From assembly GCA_900757285.1 (NCBI GenBank), contig CAAENI010000070.1, positions 1-7,242 of the forward strand: 7,242 bases of DNA, written 5' to 3'. A program made the position numbers and the translations under genes. This document shows positions 1-5,084 of the stretch, in pieces. Position 1 is the stretch's first letter. Every line of letters starts with the position of its first letter. The notes beneath the pieces were generated by a model. That model did not search any database and was not told the origin of the DNA. It worked only from the letters and a program-made list of their open reading frames with translations. This DNA is from an uncultured Collinsella sp. (GTDB lineage: Bacteria; Actinomycetota; Coriobacteriia; Coriobacteriales; Coriobacteriaceae).

Positions 1-613
1 CTGCCGTCACGAGCGACAGGTGGCGGCCCTGGGCAAAAGCCTCGCCGCGCTGAAGCTCAAGCAAATCGCCATCAGCCAGCGCGACGTGGAGTCCCGTGAT
101 ATGCGGGCGCATGGGGCCGTAAGCGTAGCTGCGGGCGCCGGAGGCGTTGCATGCCGCCATGCCACCCAGACAGGCAGATGCCTCGGTGGGATCGGTGGGA
201 AAGAACTGCTCGGGGGACTCTTGGAACTCCTCGTAGGCCTCAAGCGATGCCTGGTCCCAACCAGCGGTCGGCAGTACCTTCTTGCTCAGCTGCTTACGCA
301 GCTCCGAGAGCACAACGCCCGGCTCCACGCGCAGCAGAAATTGGCCTTGTTCATCGCGGCGAAGGCCCAAGTAGCGATTCATACGGGAAGTATTGAGGAT
401 ATGCCCACCGTGGGGCACGGCACCGGCGGCAAGGCCGGTTCGGGCGCCCTGAACCGTTACCGGGACACGCTCGGCATGGAGCGTTTCCAAAATGGCACGG
501 ACCTCGTCTTCCGTTGTCGGAAACGAGATGCTCGATGCTTCGCCCGATGCACGAGATTCATCGCGGCCATACTCTTCGAACTCATCGGTGAAGGGTTTAA
601 TGGTTGCAGACAC
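1..613 (-). CDS. FAD-binding oxidoreductase, GlcD/D-lactate dehydrogenase type (3' end outside window)
   Basis: This is the N-terminal 204 residues of an FAD-linked oxidase/dehydrogenase of the glycolate oxidase GlcD or D-lactate dehydrogenase type. These are flavoenzymes that oxidise 2-hydroxyacids. The reading frame is open from 613 to the left edge. Residues 52-67 (VTVQGARTGLAAGAVP) match the glycine-rich FAD pyrophosphate-binding loop of the FAD_binding_4 (PCMH-type) domain. Residues 138-160, starting FPTDPTEAS and ending NASGAR, match the second conserved FAD-contact segment of GlcD proteins. The GTG start is fixed by an in-frame TAG at 635-637, eight codons upstream with no other start between, and by a GGGGGAG Shine-Dalgarno 5 nt before it. 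The substrate-binding and C-terminal parts lie outside the window, so the substrate cannot be named. The gene is transcribed divergently from the surface-protein cluster. Confidence 0.9.
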   Translation of the reverse strand, partial: MSATIKPFTDEFEEYGRDESRASGEASSISFPTTEDEVRAILETLHAERVPVTVQGARTGLAAGAVPHGGHILNTSRMNRYLGLRRDEQGQFLLRVEPGVVLSELRKQLSKKVLPTAGWDQASLEAYEEFQESPEQFFPTDPTEASACLGGMAACNASGARSYAYGPMRPHITGLHVALADGDLLELQRGEAFAQGRHLSLVTA

Positions 614-618
614 GCGAA

Positions 619-625
619 CTCCCCC
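619..625 (-). promoter_or_regulatory. Shine-Dalgarno of the FAD oxidoreductase gene
   Basis: On the minus strand GGGGGAG lies 5 nt before the GTG at 613. It is the only ribosome-binding signal between the in-frame stop at 635-637 and the start, so it decides the unusual GTG start. Confidence 0.75.
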
Positions 626-695
626 TTTAGCTAACTACAGTGTTTGCAGGGAGATGTTACCGCATCGTTTCGTCGACGTGTTCGAGACCGTCTCC

Positions 696-723
696 ATAAT
701 TGGCGATTTTTACGTTTGTGCAA
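696..723 (-). promoter_or_regulatory. Alternative weak minus-strand promoter
   Basis: On the minus strand TTGCAC (723-718) is followed after 16 nt by AATTAT (701-696). The matches are weak (3/6 and 4/6), but the position would give a shorter leader for the oxidoreductase gene than the site at 833-862. Confidence 0.15.
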
Positions 724-832
724 TTCGGCGAACGGCAAGGCTTCCTCGGCAGACGATGCTTTTGACACATATCGCCCCGCCGTCGCCGACCGCTCGATTG
801 TCGCTCGAAAAAAGTTGAAGTAATTTTTCCAC

Positions 833-862
833 CTTTTACCTGCGGAGATGTCAATCCGTCAA
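833..862 (-). promoter_or_regulatory. Possible minus-strand promoter for the FAD oxidoreductase gene
   Basis: On the minus strand TTGACG (862-857) is followed after 18 nt by TAAAAG (838-833), 5/6 and 4/6 matches to the sigma-70 type consensus. A second TTGACA lies at 854-849 but has a poorer -10. If used, the leader of the oxidoreductase mRNA would be a little over 200 nt. The call rests on consensus matching only. Confidence 0.25.
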
Positions 863-866
863 GCAT

Positions 867-884
867 TTGGTCAGAAATTGGTCA
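867..884. repeat. TTGGTCA direct repeat phased by 11 bp
   Basis: TTGGTCA occurs at 867-873 and again at 878-884, so equivalent bases lie 11 bp apart, about one helical turn. GTCAAG is also repeated at 858-863 and 881-886. The spacing is what a regulator binding one face of the helix would need. No regulator is identified. Confidence 0.4.
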
Positions 885-913
885 AGTAGCGGCTGATACG
901 GTCGGCGTCGACA

Positions 914-937
914 GCCAAAACCGATAGAAGTTTTGGC
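914..937 (+). promoter_or_regulatory. Perfect inverted repeat (hairpin) in the leader of the surface cluster
   Basis: GCCAAAAC at 914-921 is perfectly complementary to GTTTTGGC at 930-937, with an 8-nt loop. The hairpin ends 10 nt before the GGGAGG ribosome-binding site (948-953) of the first cluster gene. No T-run follows, so it is not a typical intrinsic terminator. An operator or a 5'-leader structure affecting mRNA stability or translation is possible. Confidence 0.4.
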
Positions 938-958
938 CCCAGAAGCAGGGAGGTTCCC

Positions 959-1255
959 ATGGCATATTACTGGCCCCAGTACGGCGTCGCCATCGAGGTC
1001 GACGACGATCCCTATCTCCTGCCTTTCGACGAAGAGGCGTTCCCCGATACGGCGGTCTACCACGTCACCACCGATGTTATCTGCGACCCCGAGTCGTTCT
1101 CGGCGCTCGCCCACCACATCGCGCGTATCCACGACATCGAGCTCCCTCACGACTTTGACGAGCTCATCTACTCGCGCCGCCTGATGCTTCACATGCTCTT
1201 TGGAGCGGACCCGTCCACGTTCGCACGTGTCTACACCACCAAGGACGCCGCATGA
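959..1255 (+). CDS. Small conserved-looking protein of unknown function (98 aa)
   Basis: The protein is acidic, with no signal peptide or membrane segment, so it is probably cytoplasmic. The start ATG has a good GGGAGG site 5 nt upstream, and the frame is closed by a TAG at 887-889. Residues 8-16 (YGVAIEVDD) followed by VYHVTTDVICDPESF (33-47) and a helix (47-59) recall the closing strands and helix of DUF559/Vsr-like PD-(D/E)xK proteins, in which an E-x-D strand is followed by an R-V-T-x-x-x-V element. Here the N-terminal part of such a fold and a clear catalytic lysine are missing, so I do not call it a nuclease. Its stop overlaps the start of the next gene (ATGA, 1252-1255), so the two are probably co-translated. 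Function unknown. Confidence 0.75.
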   Translation: MAYYWPQYGVAIEVDDDPYLLPFDEEAFPDTAVYHVTTDVICDPESFSALAHHIARIHDIELPHDFDELIYSRRLMLHMLFGADPSTFARVYTTKDAA

Positions 1256-1761
1256 GTGCGAAGAAGCCGCCCCGCCTCGCAGGACTGGGGCGTCGCAAGA
1301 AACTCGTCGTTGTCTGCCTGGCTATCGCCTGCGCCCTCATCGCCGTAGGGCTATACGCCTGGCAGTCGCAGCCCGTGCCCGAAGCGGGCGCCTCAGTCAC
1401 GACGGCAGAGGGTAAATCGCGACAAGAAATCCAAGATGAGCTCGATGCCATCGTCCGCGACAACATGATGACGATTTCGGTCGCGCCGGTCGCTCAGCTA
1501 CAGGAGGACGGCAAGCTGCGCGTCAACGTGCAAAACGTCCAAGACAATAAATTTCCCCAGCGATTCCGCGTCATCCAAAACGACGAGACCATGTACGAAT
1601 CCGGTGTGGTCGAGACCGGCAAGACAATCGAGACGTGCCCCGCCGGCGACATCAAAGAAGGAGAGGCATACATCGAGATCCAGGCACTCGATGCCAAGAC
1701 CCTCGACAGCCACGGCAATCCGACACGTGTCAAGGTACGGGTTGAGCAAGCCGAGAACTAG
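1252..1761 (+). CDS. Single-pass membrane-anchored protein with beta-rich extracellular domain (169 aa)
   Basis: The basic N-terminus (RRKK at 14-17) is followed by one hydrophobic segment at about 18-37 and then a polar ectodomain, which predicts an N-in signal anchor with residues 40-169 outside. The ectodomain contains a short helix (about 56-70), then alternating strands including GKLRVNVQNVQDNKFPQRF (87-105) and MYESGVVETGKTIE (114-127). This strand pattern (N-rich strand, turn, Y-x-S-G-x-x-x-x-G) resembles small beta-sandwich lipoproteins and anchored proteins of Gram-positive bacteria found near TasA-like or WxL-like surface proteins; this is an inference from pattern, not a search. 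The AAGGA at 1241-1245 and the ATGA overlap with the gene before fix the start. It may help secretion or assembly of the secreted proteins encoded next. Confidence 0.85.
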   Translation: MSAKKPPRLAGLGRRKKLVVVCLAIACALIAVGLYAWQSQPVPEAGASVTTAEGKSRQEIQDELDAIVRDNMMTISVAPVAQLQEDGKLRVNVQNVQDNKFPQRFRVIQNDETMYESGVVETGKTIETCPAGDIKEGEAYIEIQALDAKTLDSHGNPTRVKVRVEQAEN

Positions 1762-1814
1762 CTTTTTCGGCCGACGCGACACCGCACGCAATTCACCAGC
1801 ATTCGTCCAATCAT

Positions 1815-1831
1815 CGCGGGGACGGCCCGCG
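1815..1831 (+). promoter_or_regulatory. GC-rich hairpin just upstream of the secreted-protein gene
   Basis: CGCGGG at 1815-1820 pairs perfectly with CCCGCG at 1826-1831 around a 5-nt loop, ending 9 nt before the AAGGA site at 1841-1845. There is no T-run after it. Like the hairpin at 914-937 it sits close upstream of a ribosome-binding site. It could be an mRNA processing or stabilising element that sets the level of the next protein. Confidence 0.3.
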
Positions 1832-1851
1832 GCGAATAGAAAGGAACGACC

Positions 1852-2451
1852 ATGGACATCACCAGGAACATGAACGGAGCCAGAGCGCTCGTCGTGGGCG
1901 CAGGGCTCGCGCTCGCGCTCGCAATGGGCGCCGCCCCGACGCCAGCTCTGGCAGCCGGGCGCGTTGGAACCACGAAAGTAATGGTCAGGACCGAGATCGA
2001 CAACGTAGAGTTCAAAGTTCCGACGGTTATTCCCTTCGTCGCCAAGGCCGACGGCACGCTTCAGGGCCCCTCAGAAGACGCGACCACCATCGACAATCAT
2101 TCGGCCTACGGCATCCATGTCACCAACATGAAGATCGACGCCATGAACACCTGGACCATTGCCGCCGACGCCAAGGCCGGAACCGCGCAGAATTCCATCG
2201 ACTTTAAGGTCGGCCCCGACGGCGCACTCCAGAACGCCAGCGCCGCAATGCAGGAGACGGGCCTCGATCTTTCCAAGAATGCAGCCTTCGACATGGGCTA
2301 CCAGGGCATTGCCGGCGGCACGGACAAAATTAAGCTCAAGACAAGCGGAAACGTCGCCCGCGTCACGCGCGACATCTTCCGCGTAACCGGCGAAGGCGAT
2401 CAGGTTGCAACGATCACCTGGACGGTCGAGCCCGGTGCGCACACGGCATAA
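1852..2451 (+). CDS. Secreted beta-rich surface protein, possibly WxL-like (199 aa)
   Basis: A Sec signal peptide is clear: basic residues at 5 and 11, a hydrophobic core at about 12-28, and an A-L-A cleavage site at 32-34. The mature part is about 165 residues, has no cysteine, and shows strand-like segments with V-P-T-x-I-P-F (57-62) and A-D-G-T-L-x-G-P-S (66-74). Two tryptophan motifs, NTWTIAAD (99-106) and ATITWTVEP (186-194), recall the paired W-x-L signature of wall-binding WxL domains, with I and V replacing L. There is no C-terminal membrane segment or sortase motif, so it is either released or held by partners. The start is fixed by AAGGA 6 nt upstream of ATG 1852. It may be the main structural subunit of the cluster. 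The last 17 nt overlap the next gene. The family name is uncertain; secretion is near certain. Confidence 0.88.
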   Translation: MDITRNMNGARALVVGAGLALALAMGAAPTPALAAGRVGTTKVMVRTEIDNVEFKVPTVIPFVAKADGTLQGPSEDATTIDNHSAYGIHVTNMKIDAMNTWTIAADAKAGTAQNSIDFKVGPDGALQNASAAMQETGLDLSKNAAFDMGYQGIAGGTDKIKLKTSGNVARVTRDIFRVTGEGDQVATITWTVEPGAHTA

Positions 2452-2713
2452 GGCCGTCGCCCTGGCCGCCGTCAGTATCCTAGCGTTTGGGCCAGCCATG
2501 GCCTTTGCCCAGCAAGAACAGGCGCAGGCCGCCACGCAAGTGACGGTCGACCTCTCGGAGCTCGACCGCGGCAACTGCAAGGAACCGTTGGCACAGACAG
2601 ACGACAGACGATGGCTCTTGGCAGCAGGCGCCACGGCAGCAGGTGCGGGAACCGCCGGCCTCGGTCTGCACATCAAACGCAGCCAGAAACGAAACACGGA
2701 CAGGCCGCACTAA
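2435..2713 (+). CDS. Tiny secreted protein with sortase-like C-terminal anchor (92 aa)
   Basis: From GTG 2435 the protein begins MRTRHK, then a hydrophobic core (about 7-22) and an A-F-A cleavage site near 25, a textbook Sec signal. The C-terminus has LAQTDD (52-57), RRW, a small-residue hydrophobic stretch (about 61-78) and the basic tail KRSQKR. This is the order of a sortase sorting signal, with LAQTD in place of LPxTG or the class E LAxTG. If cut after the threonine, only about 30 residues would remain attached to the wall, carrying one cysteine (C48) in ELDRGNCKE. The gene overlaps the preceding one by 17 nt, suggesting translational coupling. An alternative TTG start at 2405, with GAAGG 8 nt upstream, would add ten residues. 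It may be a wall anchor or linker for the secreted partners encoded on either side. Confidence 0.75.
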   Translation: MRTRHKAVALAAVSILAFGPAMAFAQQEQAQAATQVTVDLSELDRGNCKEPLAQTDDRRWLLAAGATAAGAGTAGLGLHIKRSQKRNTDRPH

Positions 2714-2731
2714 ATTAGCTAAGGAGACCCC

Positions 2732-4162
2732 ATGGCATCGAAGAACCTTTTGCCCGTCGTCGCACTCTGCGGCGCGCTCGCAACCGGAACGCCTGTCGCC
2801 GCTTGGGCGACTCCCGTCATGGCAGACTCCTTACCAGCAGCCCTAAGCTCCGCACCAAATCCGTCGAGCGCCATTGCGTGCAAGCGTTTTTCGTTCGCAC
2901 AGGCCGCAATCTCAACCTCGGGATGCCTTCGTCGTAATACGGACGGCTCGATAGTCGTGGATATCAATCGTTCGAACAAGGCAAACGGCTCCCAGGCGGG
3001 GTGCGCCGTCTGCACATGGCGCTCGATTGTGCTCGATGCAGATGGCGATCCGTGCGATTTGGGGTTGCGCATCGATATCGCTTCGGTCGATGACTCGGCG
3101 AACGGAGCGAAGGTCGCCTTCGACGGTGCGTTTTTCGAGAAAGGAGGCGGTATATGTCTGGGCTGCGCCGCCGCGAATGCAGACGATGTGCAGCCCACCC
3201 TCTCATTCACGGCATCGCTGCGGCTGACCAAGGCGGGCACCGATGCCATCGCGGCGGGAGAAGCATCCCTGCTGTTCTACGCCGCCAGTACCGAAGACAC
3301 AGACATTCATTTCGAGAAGCCGGCCGGATCGCTCAGCCTTACGCGCGGGACGGAGGCAGGCCCTATTGCGATCGATACCCACACGCTAGGCAGGCAACGC
3401 ATTCTTGCCGACCCGGCGCTTCTCGAGATGGAGTGGAACGGATCCGGAGCCATCGGGATTGTCCCCTCCGCGCTTGACGCCAAGACGCTCCCCTCAAACG
3501 ACGAACCCATCAACGCAACCATACAAGAAGAGAGCACGGACAAAGAAGCAGGTGCGGGCGACACGCCGTCGCCGACAAACAGCGTCCCAGTTTCTTTCGA
3601 AGCACCGAATGAGCCCGCTATCGGTCCAAACGATCCCGAGCTCGCGGACAGTCTGGGGCTTGCTGATCCTCAGGAGATCGATGAAGGTAACTGCTGCGTG
3701 CTTGCCGCCCTCGACCACACAGAGGTCATCGATGCTGCAAACATCGAAGTTGCCGCCGCCAATCAGCCCGTCCGCAAGTCGGCCATCATCGCATTTCCCG
3801 AATCCATCGAAGTCGTCTATTTGCCATCGGGCGAGGTCGTGGCCCCAACGCTGCTCACCTTGTTGGGCGCCAAGAATACTCGAAACGAAATTAAAAAGGT
3901 CACGGTTGTCGACCCTGCAACCACCGCTAAACTGCGTCTATACGCCGTTGCCCCAGACGGAGGCAAGACCTTGGAATTCGATGGCGACACACTTCTAGCC
4001 TGGCGACGTCTGGACATTATGCAAGACGTCTCGTATCAGATCGAACTCGAAGGGTTTGATCGTGCCCGCGATGCCAATATCATCGCCGCGGCTATTGAAT
4101 CCCCGCAGCGGCTTATGACACTGCGCTTTGACTACTACCCCTATGTCCCGACAACCACCTGA
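2732..4162 (+). CDS. Large secreted cysteine-containing surface protein of unknown function (476 aa)
   Basis: A signal peptide covers about residues 1-31, ending V-M-A. The N-terminal domain (about 45-205) is rich in predicted strands and holds most cysteines (C50, C65, C91, C94, C108, C142, C145), including two CxxC pairs: CAVC (91-94) and CLGC (142-145). An acidic, P/E/D/T-rich linker spans about 252-315. Next comes EIDEGNCC (315-322), a motif also seen in the small anchor protein before it. A C-terminal domain (about 348-473) contains F-P-E-S-I-x-V-V (355-362) and L-P-S-G-E-V-V-A-P-T (364-373), which align without gaps to the V-P-T-V-I and A-D-G-T-L-Q-G-P-S segments of the 199-residue protein. 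There is no membrane anchor or sortase motif. AAGGAG (2721-2726) lies 5 nt before ATG, and 18 bp separate it from the gene before. It may be a minor or tip subunit or an adhesin; this is inference. Confidence 0.9.
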   Translation: MASKNLLPVVALCGALATGTPVAAWATPVMADSLPAALSSAPNPSSAIACKRFSFAQAAISTSGCLRRNTDGSIVVDINRSNKANGSQAGCAVCTWRSIVLDADGDPCDLGLRIDIASVDDSANGAKVAFDGAFFEKGGGICLGCAAANADDVQPTLSFTASLRLTKAGTDAIAAGEASLLFYAASTEDTDIHFEKPAGSLSLTRGTEAGPIAIDTHTLGRQRILADPALLEMEWNGSGAIGIVPSALDAKTLPSNDEPINATIQEESTDKEAGAGDTPSPTNSVPVSFEAPNEPAIGPNDPELADSLGLADPQEIDEGNCCVLAALDHTEVIDAANIEVAAANQPVRKSAIIAFPESIEVVYLPSGEVVAPTLLTLLGAKNTRNEIKKVTVVDPATTAKLRLYAVAPDGGKTLEFDGDTLLAWRRLDIMQDVSYQIELEGFDRARDANIIAAAIESPQRLMTLRFDYYPYVPTTT

Positions 4163-4185
4163 GGCTTAAATGCTGCGCATCATTC

Positions 4186-4211
4186 CTAATACCACTTATA
4201 TAACGTATTAG
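4186..4211. repeat. AT-rich nested palindrome after the surface cluster
   Basis: CTAATAC (4186-4192) is perfectly complementary to GTATTAG (4205-4211). Inside the 12-nt loop lies the palindrome TTATATAA (4196-4203). It starts 23 bp after the stop of the large surface protein. There is no T-run and little GC in the stem, so it is not a convincing intrinsic terminator; an operator is as likely. Confidence 0.35.
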
Positions 4212-4241
4212 ATGAGTCGCGATGTGCCTCGCATTTCGTTC

Positions 4242-4250
4242 TGCTACGAT
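4242..4250 (+). promoter_or_regulatory. Possible extended -10 promoter of the DUF554 gene
   Basis: TGCTACGAT is an extended -10 (TGn plus TACGAT, 4/6 to consensus) ending 30 bp before the ATG. No good -35 is visible. A 5-bp inverted repeat, TGCCA-CGT-TGGCA at 4251-4263, lies right over the expected start of transcription and could be an operator. Weak evidence. Confidence 0.25.
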
Positions 4251-4270
4251 TGCCACGTTGGCATCAATAC

Positions 4271-4276
4271 AGGAGG
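4271..4276 (+). promoter_or_regulatory. Shine-Dalgarno deciding the DUF554 start
   Basis: AGGAGG lies 4 nt before ATG 4281. An earlier in-frame ATG at 4212 has no such site and would add 23 residues not expected in this family. Confidence 0.8.
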
Positions 4277-4280
4277 GCTC

Positions 4281-4997
4281 ATGCCGGGCTTGGGAACAAT
4301 CATCAACGTTGCGCTTTTAGTTGCGGGCGGTCTTTTGGGATTAGCGGGCGGCCGCTTCATTACACCGCGCATCCAAGACACGCTCATGAAAGCATCGGGG
4401 CTGTGCGTCCTGTTTATCGGCCTGGGCGGCACCATGCAAAAGATGCTCATCATCGATGGAAAGGCGCTAGCGACCACCGGTACCACCATGCTCATCGTCT
4501 CATTTGCGCTCGGTTCGCTCATCGGCGAGGCCATCAACTTGGAGGCCGCCATCGAGAACCTTGGCGAATGGCTCAAGCGCAAGACTGGCAGTGAGGGCGA
4601 TAACGAGTTCACCAACGCTTTTGTCTCGACTTCACTCACCGTGTGCATCGGCGCCATGGCCATTGTGGGATCGATCCAGGACGGCCTGCTCGGCGACTGG
4701 TCAACGCTTGCCCTCAAGGGCGCACTGGACTGCATCATCGTCTGCACCATGACGGCCTCGCTTGGCCGCGGCTGCATCTTCTCCGCCCTGCCCGTCGCCG
4801 TGTTCCAGGGGACGATCACGTTGTTTGCCGGCGCGCTCTCCCCCATCATGACCACAGCAGCCCTCAACAGCCTTTCGCTCGTAGGCTCCATGCTCATCTT
4901 CTGCGTCGGCGTCAACCTCATCCGTCCTCAGACCTTCCGCACGGCCAATATGCTTCCCTCCGTCGTCATCGCCGTCATATACGCCCTCCTGTTCTAA
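4281..4997 (+). CDS. DUF554 family integral membrane protein (YqgA/YdfK type, 238 aa)
   Basis: This is a full-length member of the DUF554 family (E. coli YqgA, B. subtilis YdfK), whose members are multi-pass inner-membrane proteins; the transport substrate is not established. The N-terminus GTIINVALLVAGGLLGLAGG (5-24) is the usual first helix, and the most conserved region, SLTVCIGAMAIVGSIQDGL (118-136), followed by K-x-x-L-D (146-150), is intact. I count seven or eight hydrophobic segments, at about 4-23, 36-54, 63-85, 113-131, 147-164, 167-188, 193-213 and 221-238. Length agrees with the family. The start at 4281 is chosen from its AGGAGG site and because the family begins just before G-T-I-x-N. 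It has its own intergenic gaps on both sides (118 bp and 87 bp), so it is probably monocistronic and unrelated in function to its neighbours. Confidence 0.95.
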   Translation: MPGLGTIINVALLVAGGLLGLAGGRFITPRIQDTLMKASGLCVLFIGLGGTMQKMLIIDGKALATTGTTMLIVSFALGSLIGEAINLEAAIENLGEWLKRKTGSEGDNEFTNAFVSTSLTVCIGAMAIVGSIQDGLLGDWSTLALKGALDCIIVCTMTASLGRGCIFSALPVAVFQGTITLFAGALSPIMTTAALNSLSLVGSMLIFCVGVNLIRPQTFRTANMLPSVVIAVIYALLF

Positions 4998-5004
4998 ATC
5001 TAGC

Positions 5005-5075
5005 AACGCAGCGGTATCTCGAACATCTGTTTGATGCTGTGCTATGATATGAGGTCACCGTAGCTGCGTTCGAGA
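5005..5075. repeat. Overlapping inverted repeats around the TerB operon promoter
   Basis: AACGCAGC (5005-5012) is complementary to GCTGCGTT (5063-5070), and TCTCGAAC (5017-5024) is complementary to GTTCGAGA (5068-5075). The two right arms share 5068-5070, so both pairings cannot form fully at once. The right side reads GCTGCGTTCGAGA as one block, and its reverse complement is split and in swapped order on the left. The arms bracket the candidate -10 at 5043-5048. Confidence 0.5.
5019..5048 (+). promoter_or_regulatory. Promoter of the TerB-N/BrxD operon
   Basis: TGCTATGAT (5040-5048) is an extended -10: TGn plus TATGAT, 5/6 to consensus. A weak -35, TCGAAC (5019-5024), lies 18 bp before the hexamer. 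Transcription would begin near 5055, about 30 nt before the GTG start. The -35 lies within one arm of the inverted repeat and the other arm falls in the leader next to the ribosome-binding site. Confidence 0.5.
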
Positions 5076-5084
5076 GGAGGAGCG

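Larger units (their letters stand above)
614..958. other. Divergent intergenic region with no gene
   Basis: This 345-bp stretch separates the leftward FAD oxidoreductase gene from the rightward surface-protein cluster and should carry the promoters of both. It contains a GAGAC-C-GTCTC palindrome at 684-694, an A-run and T-run pair at 807-829, a TTGGTCA direct repeat at 867-884 and a perfect hairpin at 914-937. I see no tRNA and no small ORF with a convincing ribosome-binding site. A plus-strand promoter for the cluster must lie here, but I could not find a good -35/-10 pair. Confidence 0.7.

Noticed and set aside
20..634. 204-codon plus-strand open frame over the left end
   Set aside because: It lies antisense to the FAD oxidoreductase, whose frame carries clear FAD-binding motifs and a ribosome-binding site; the plus-strand product is low-complexity with no recognisable motif.
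657..866. 69-codon minus-strand open frame in the divergent intergenic region
   Set aside because: No Shine-Dalgarno before its ATG and an arginine-rich product without motif; it overlaps the probable promoter region of the oxidoreductase gene.
2071..2697. 208-codon minus-strand open frame opposite the secreted-protein genes
   Set aside because: It is antisense to two genes with clear signal peptides and is a by-product of high GC content.
2719..3249. 176-codon minus-strand open frame opposite the large surface protein
   Set aside because: Antisense to a gene with a strong ribosome-binding site and signal peptide; no domain signature in the product.
4186..4211. Intrinsic terminator after the surface cluster
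   Set aside because: The stem is AT-rich, the loop is 12 nt and no T-run follows on either strand.
4212..4280. N-terminal extension of the DUF554 protein from ATG 4212
   Set aside because: No ribosome-binding site at 4212, the extension is not hydrophobic or family-like, and it would overlap the candidate extended -10; ATG 4281 has AGGAGG.
4244..4921. 225-codon minus-strand open frame opposite the DUF554 gene
   Set aside because: The sense frame has unmistakable DUF554 conserved segments; the antisense product is a methionine- and proline-rich shadow.
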